Shown here piece after piece: positions 60,432 to 64,000 of a stretch of 64,000 nucleotides of DNA. The notes under the pieces were generated by a model. That model ran no database searches. It saw only the letters and a list, made by a program, of their open reading frames with translations, and was not told the origin of the DNA. The stretch comes from Rhizobium sp. BK313 (GTDB lineage: Bacteria; Pseudomonadota; Alphaproteobacteria; Rhizobiales; Rhizobiaceae), in the NCBI RefSeq assembly GCF_014193655.1, contig NZ_JACHZQ010000005.1:434001-498000 (forward strand), written 5' to 3'. The first letter of the stretch is position 1, and each line of letters starts with the position of its first letter. A program made the position numbers and the translations under genes.

Positions 60432-61004
60432 TTATGCGGCTTCGTCCTGGGAATCGTCTTCTTCGACGACCTTGCCGCGCTTGGGGCCCTTGTTCAGATT
60501 GATCTCGACGACGCGAACAGCCTCGGTCTCGGACATCTTGTTGACGGCCGCGATTTCGCGCGCCATGCGATCGAGCGCAGCTTCATAGAGCTGACGTTCG
60601 GAATAGGACTGCTCCGGCTGGTTTTCGGCGCGATAGAGATCGCGAACCACCTCGGCAATGGAGATCAGATCGCCGGAATTGATCTTGGCATCATATTCCT
60701 GCGCACGGCGCGACCACATGGTACGCTTGACGCGGGCCTTGCCCTGAACGACCTTAAGCGCCCGATCGACGAAATCCGTTTCGGAAAGCTTACGCATTCC
60801 AATGCTCATGGCCTTGGCCACGGGCACCTTCAGACGCATCTTGTCTTTTTCGAAGTCGATTACAAAAAGCTCAAGCTTCATGCCTGCGACTTCTTGCTCT
60901 TCAATCGCGGTGATCGTACCCACACCGTGAGCGGGGTATACGATCGATTCACCAGTCTTGAAGCCATGGCGTGCTGCTGAAGGTTTTTTCTGCTGGATCG
61001 TCAT
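60432..61004 (-). CDS. carD: CarD-family transcriptional regulator
   Basis: A 190-residue RNA-polymerase-binding protein. The N-terminal RID/Tudor-like domain reads FKTGESIVYPAHGVGTITAIEEQEVAGMKLELFVIDFEKDKMRLKVPV, and the C-terminal helical DNA-binding part contains the conserved MWSRRAQEYDAKINSGD. CarD stabilises open complexes at rRNA and other promoters. I chose the ATG at 61004; an in-frame ATG at 61031 would add nine residues and has no better ribosome-binding site. The acidic C-terminal tail (VVEEDDSQDEAA) is normal for alphaproteobacterial members. Confidence 0.93.
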   Translation of the reverse strand: MTIQQKKPSAARHGFKTGESIVYPAHGVGTITAIEEQEVAGMKLELFVIDFEKDKMRLKVPVAKAMSIGMRKLSETDFVDRALKVVQGKARVKRTMWSRRAQEYDAKINSGDLISIAEVVRDLYRAENQPEQSYSERQLYEAALDRMAREIAAVNKMSETEAVRVVEINLNKGPKRGKVVEEDDSQDEAA

Positions 61005-61403
61005 TCTTTTCAAAAACTCCCTGTTACGCACCCGGAGTGAGCCGGGGCCGGGTCAGTCAGGCCCGGATGAGACGGAAGCACCGTCGGGGTGACTTCATCC
61101 TGTTCCAGCCAGACGCATGCAAAAAGAAACCCGTTCATCGCGATCCCAGACCCGACAACTCAAAACGTTGATATGTCAAGGAAACCGCGTACGGATTGCT
61201 TATTTACTTTCGTGATGGTTTGGGGCATGCGAAATGCCGCAGTGGATCAGTGTGAGGAAGCTATCACAAAAATCTGAGGAAATCAATAATTTGCTTTACG
61301 CACACCAAAGCCGGCACATTGACCGCTAGTGCAGCCAACGGCATTGATTCGTCTTCGCGCGTTATCGAGTACACCTTTATCGGCGGCCTGTCACGACCTT
61401 CGA
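61005..61403. other. Intergenic region between carD and fdxA
   Basis: 399 bp. A small stem CCGGG-tcagtcagg-CCCGG (61048-61066) falls in the likely carD leader. The stretch 61180-61300 is AT-richer and probably holds the carD promoter, but no hexamers stand out. No gene was recognised; a 120-codon antisense frame here is not supported. Confidence 0.5.
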
Positions 61404-61742
61404 TCAGTCGCCGGAACCGGGATTTGCCGAGAAATACTTCTCGAACTTCCCCTGTTCGCCGTCCATTTCCTTGGCCTCCGGCAACGGCTCGCGCTTGACC
61501 GTGATGTTCGGCCAGATCGATGCATAATCTGCGTTGATTTTCAGCCACTTGTCGAGACCTGGCTCCGTATCGGGCTTGATCGCCTCGGCAGGACATTCCG
61601 GCTCGCAAACCCCGCAATCGATGCATTCATCGGGATGGATGACGAGAAAGTTCTCGCCCTCGTAGAAGCAGTCGACGGGGCAGACTTCCACGCAATCTGT
61701 GTATTTGCAGCGAACGCAATTGTCGGTCACGACATATGTCAT
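61404..61742 (-). CDS. fdxA: Seven-iron ferredoxin FdxA
   Basis: A 112-residue ferredoxin with one 3Fe-4S and one 4Fe-4S cluster. Cysteines are at 9, 12, 17, 21, 25 and 40, 43, 46, 50; the first motif (CVRCKYTDCVEVCPVDC) has the extra spacing typical of the 7Fe type and the second is CIDCGVCEPEC. The long C-terminal extension after residue 60 is also typical. The start at 61742 (GGAG upstream) begins MTYVVTDNC as in the family; a longer in-frame frame to 61847 is rejected. Confidence 0.95.
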   Translation of the reverse strand: MTYVVTDNCVRCKYTDCVEVCPVDCFYEGENFLVIHPDECIDCGVCEPECPAEAIKPDTEPGLDKWLKINADYASIWPNITVKREPLPEAKEMDGEQGKFEKYFSANPGSGD

Positions 61743-61950
61743 GAAGCACTCCAGGGATGTCTCTCGTTTTCCGTGGATGCGCAACCTGGAACGTCGCGCT
61801 TTTCCCTCGGAAGCCGGCGGACAAGCTGATGCGCTATGCGCATGCATGCCGACCGGCTGGTTACCAGCGGGTTGACCGTGAGGTATCGACTTTGTCGGCC
61901 AATTTCAAGGATAAACAATCCCGAAAGTCATGGAGACCCGACAGAGTTTT

Positions 61951-62355
61951 CTAATCGTCCTCGGACGTCAGCCGATCGATCGCACGCCGTTCGCGTTTTG
62001 TCGGTCGCCCGCTGCCCGGCGCACGGATAGCCTGCTCGAACGGCGTGAGACGTTTTGTCTCACCCGCCGGCGGCGTCAGGTCTTCGTAAAGCAGCTTCGC
62101 TTCTTCGAAAGGACCTCTCCGATCGCCCGGCAACCGCACGATCAGGATGACGTCCCGCCGCTCCAGCGAAAACTCGATCCGGTCACCCGCCTTGACACCA
62201 AAACTCGGCTGAACGACCCGCTCGCCATTCACCCGCACGCTGCCCTTCTGGATATAGACTTGCGCCAGCGAACGGGATTTTACCATACGGGCAAAGAACA
62301 GCCACTTGTCGATGCGCTGGCGCGAACCGGAAGATGGCTGCTTTTCGTCCGTCAT
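61951..62355 (-). CDS. S4-domain RNA-binding protein (Hsp15-like)
   Basis: A 134-residue protein. The N-terminal S4 RNA-binding domain (RIDKWLFFARMVKSRSLAQVYIQKGSVRVNGERV, about residues 14-47) is followed by a basic, disordered tail. Hsp15 (HslR) in E. coli binds stalled 50S subunits carrying nascent chains. It starts three bases after the helicase stop, so the two are co-transcribed. Confidence 0.92.
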   Translation of the reverse strand: MTDEKQPSSGSRQRIDKWLFFARMVKSRSLAQVYIQKGSVRVNGERVVQPSFGVKAGDRIEFSLERRDVILIVRLPGDRRGPFEEAKLLYEDLTPPAGETKRLTPFEQAIRAPGSGRPTKRERRAIDRLTSEDD

Positions 62356-62358
62356 GGC

Positions 62359-64000
62359 CTATTTCTTCATTTGCTCCTTGAGCGCTGCGAGCTTTGCGAA
62401 AGGAGAATCCGGATCGATCGGCTTTTCCTTGCGCGGCGGCTTGGCTTCGAAGCGCAGCGGCTGCGATGCCCCGCGATTGTTGCGGTCGTTCCGGTCATTG
62501 CGATCGTTGCGCTCTTTCCGATCGCCGCGATCCTGACGGTCGTTGCGTTCCGATCGGTTGCCCTGATGTTGCGGACGGCCACCGTCGCGGTTACCGCGCG
62601 GCCCTCTGTTGTCACCGCGGGCTTCGCGCCCATCGCGATTATCGCGGCCTTCGCGATTGCCGTCGCCGCTTGCCTGCTGCTCACCGCCGCTGTTGCGGCG
62701 ATTGCCCTGATGACCACGTCCCTCGCCCTGACCCTGCTGGCCGCGACGATGATCGCCATGACCGCGTCCGCCCTGGCGCTGCTGGTTGTCGCCGCGTCCG
62801 CCAAGACGCCAAAGCAGAACCGGCTTCGGCTCGACCGGCTCGGCGACGACGATATCGGCACCCTGTAGTTCAGTTGCCGCGGCAGCGGTCTCCGCAGGCT
62901 CTGCGGCAGTGACGACAGCAACCGGCTCAGCCGGAGCGTCCGCCGCGGGAACTGCGTCCTGTGCGACGGTTTCACTTTCCGTAGCCGGCTCATCGCTGTG
63001 GCCATCGGCATCATCGTGATCGGCCCTATCGGCGGCAGCTTCCGCAGCCTGCGGTGCCGGAGTGGGCACCGAGGTGGTGTCCTGCTGCGCGAGGAAGGTC
63101 GATGCGTCTTCCGCTTTGACGGCGTCAGCGCGGTAGCCGAGACCCTTCAGGATCTCTTCCATATCTTCCAGCGTTGCGCCGAGGATGGAGAGCATCGCCG
63201 TCGTCGTCGTAAAGCGGCGGCCGTCATAGGCGCCTTCCGGACGCGACGCCTGACCGGGCTTCCACTGCAGCAGCGGACGGATGATATCCGCCAACCGCTC
63301 GAGAATGTCGATGCGCACCGCACGCTTGCCCAGGAAACGGAAGCCCGCGAGCTTGTAGAACATGCGCTCGTAGCTCGGATCGGTGACGACGGAGGTGCGG
63401 CCGGCGGCCAGAACCGGGATCAGGTCGCCATAGCCCGGCTTGTCGAGGCCGTCGTTCTTCAGCGCCCAAAGCAAGGTGATGAGCTCAGCCGGAGCCGGCT
63501 TCAACAGGGCAGGCACGAAAATATGGTAGGCGCCGAAGCGAACGCCATAGCGGCGCATCGAGGCGCGCGCGTCCTGATCCAGCGACTTCACCTCTTCGGT
63601 GACGTCGCGGCGGAAGAGCACGCCGAGATTTTCGACGAGCTGGAAGGCCAGCCCCTTGGCGAGGCCCTGCAGGTCTTCGGCGCGCGACAGGTCGTCGAGC
63701 GGCTTCAGGACCGTACTGATATGATGGTTGACGAAGCGCTCTATGCGCGCGGCGACATGGTCGCGCGCGTTGCCCGTCAGCTGCTCGTCGGCAAGCAAGA
63801 TGACGCGCGGACGCATGACGTGATCGCTGCCCGACAGCCGCGCCACGGGATCGCCGAGCCAACGGACGAGGCCGTCCGCACTGATCGCCAGATCGCTGTT
63901 GCCGGCCGCGTGGATACGGGCGGCACGCGCCTCGAACTCCAGCGCGAGCGCCTTCTGCGAGGCCGTCTGGACAGCCTTGGCGTCCGGCCCCTCGGTTCCC
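62359..64000 (-). CDS. Helicase C-terminal region with RNA-binding-like tail (5' end outside window)
   Basis: The last 547 residues of a larger protein; the frame is open to the window edge, and upstream residues (LEFEARAARIHAAGNSDLAISADGLVRWLGDPVARLS) continue the homology, so an apparent GTG start at 63846 is internal. The first part fits the region after the motor domains of alphaproteobacterial Suv3/MgpS-like helicases (GVRFGAYHIFVPALLKPAPAELITLLWALKNDGL). It is followed by a disordered acidic stretch and then about 100 residues rich in Arg, Gly, Asp and Asn (short RND/RDN repeats), of the type that binds RNA. Co-transcribed with the S4 protein, suggesting an RNA-remodelling role. Confidence 0.8.
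   Translation of the reverse strand, partial: GTEGPDAKAVQTASQKALALEFEARAARIHAAGNSDLAISADGLVRWLGDPVARLSGSDHVMRPRVILLADEQLTGNARDHVAARIERFVNHHISTVLKPLDDLSRAEDLQGLAKGLAFQLVENLGVLFRRDVTEEVKSLDQDARASMRRYGVRFGAYHIFVPALLKPAPAELITLLWALKNDGLDKPGYGDLIPVLAAGRTSVVTDPSYERMFYKLAGFRFLGKRAVRIDILERLADIIRPLLQWKPGQASRPEGAYDGRRFTTTTAMLSILGATLEDMEEILKGLGYRADAVKAEDASTFLAQQDTTSVPTPAPQAAEAAADRADHDDADGHSDEPATESETVAQDAVPAADAPAEPVAVVTAAEPAETAAAATELQGADIVVAEPVEPKPVLLWRLGGRGDNQQRQGGRGHGDHRRGQQGQGEGRGHQGNRRNSGGEQQASGDGNREGRDNRDGREARGDNRGPRGNRDGGRPQHQGNRSERNDRQDRGDRKERNDRNDRNDRNNRGASQPLRFEAKPPRKEKPIDPDSPFAKLAALKEQMKK

Noticed and set aside
61264..61626. A 120-codon minus-strand frame overlapping the fdxA end
   Set aside because: It overlaps fdxA in another frame and has no ribosome-binding site or known motif.
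61930..62868. A plus-strand frame with a strongly hydrophobic C-terminal half
   Set aside because: It is the antisense of the helicase's Arg/Asp/Asn-rich tail, which reads as Val/Ala/Ile on the other strand; not a membrane protein.
63846..63846. GTG at 63846 as the helicase start
   Set aside because: The frame stays open to the window edge with protein-like sequence, so the GTG is an internal valine.

Overview
The window looks like chromosomal or chromid DNA of a fast-growing rhizobium (Rhizobium/Agrobacterium group). I infer this from the high GC content, the glpQ-glpU-glpV glycerol transporter end, the order helicase / S4 protein / fdxA / carD / rpoH2, a SAM-II riboswitch in front of metA, many sugar ABC transporters, and several families of palindromic intergenic repeats of the kind found in rhizobia. 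No rRNA, tRNA, insertion sequence, prophage or CRISPR array was seen.

Layout. 1-2.8 kb: end of a glycerol ABC transporter operon. 3.0-3.9 kb: secreted HAD acid phosphatase. 4.0-9.4 kb: a LacI-regulated carbohydrate locus (orphan sugar-binding protein, DUF2264 protein, 2-hydroxyacid dehydrogenase). 9.5-10.1 kb: lytic-transglycosylase-like lipoprotein. 10.1-24.3 kb: a large sugar catabolic island with four Gfo/Idh/MocA dehydrogenases, an enolase-superfamily dehydratase, a TetR regulator with two matching operators, a complete ABC importer and a GH2 beta-mannosidase-like enzyme. 24.4-27.7 kb: a small carrier-protein pathway (carrier protein, acyl-CoA-dehydrogenase-like flavoprotein, amino acid:carrier-protein ligase, DUF1839). 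28.1-30.9 kb: elongation factor P with its lysylation enzymes EpmA and EpmB. 31.0-32.9 kb: BacA/YddA-like transporter with a ruined ATPase domain. 33.0-36.6 kb: MoxR ATPase, NUDIX hydrolase, riboswitch-controlled metA and a VWA protein. 37.1-42.0 kb: aldose epimerase and a GntR-controlled amino-sugar operon (NagB-II, NagA, second SIS protein). 42.3-44.0 kb: orphan oligopeptide-type binding protein. 44.2-48.5 kb: RND efflux pump. 48.9-53.7 kb: ABC-F protein, thiamine pyrophosphokinase, and a divergent MarR/MFS drug efflux pair. 53.75-57.3 kb: TPP riboswitch and thiBPQ. 57.6-64 kb: M48 lipoprotein protease, rpoH2, carD, fdxA, S4 protein and the C-terminal part of a helicase.

The most interesting block is 24.4-27.7 kb. 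An aminoacyl-carrier-protein ligase, its carrier and a flavin dehydrogenase are co-transcribed with a DUF1839 protein whose Cys/His layout resembles BtrH-type acyltransferases. Together they look like a complete load, oxidise and transfer pathway for an amino acid on a carrier protein, with no known product. Second come the 10-24 kb oxidoreductive sugar pathway, the pseudo-ATPase exporter, and several operators and riboswitch expression platforms that can be read directly in the sequence. All family assignments were made by reading motifs; no database search was run.
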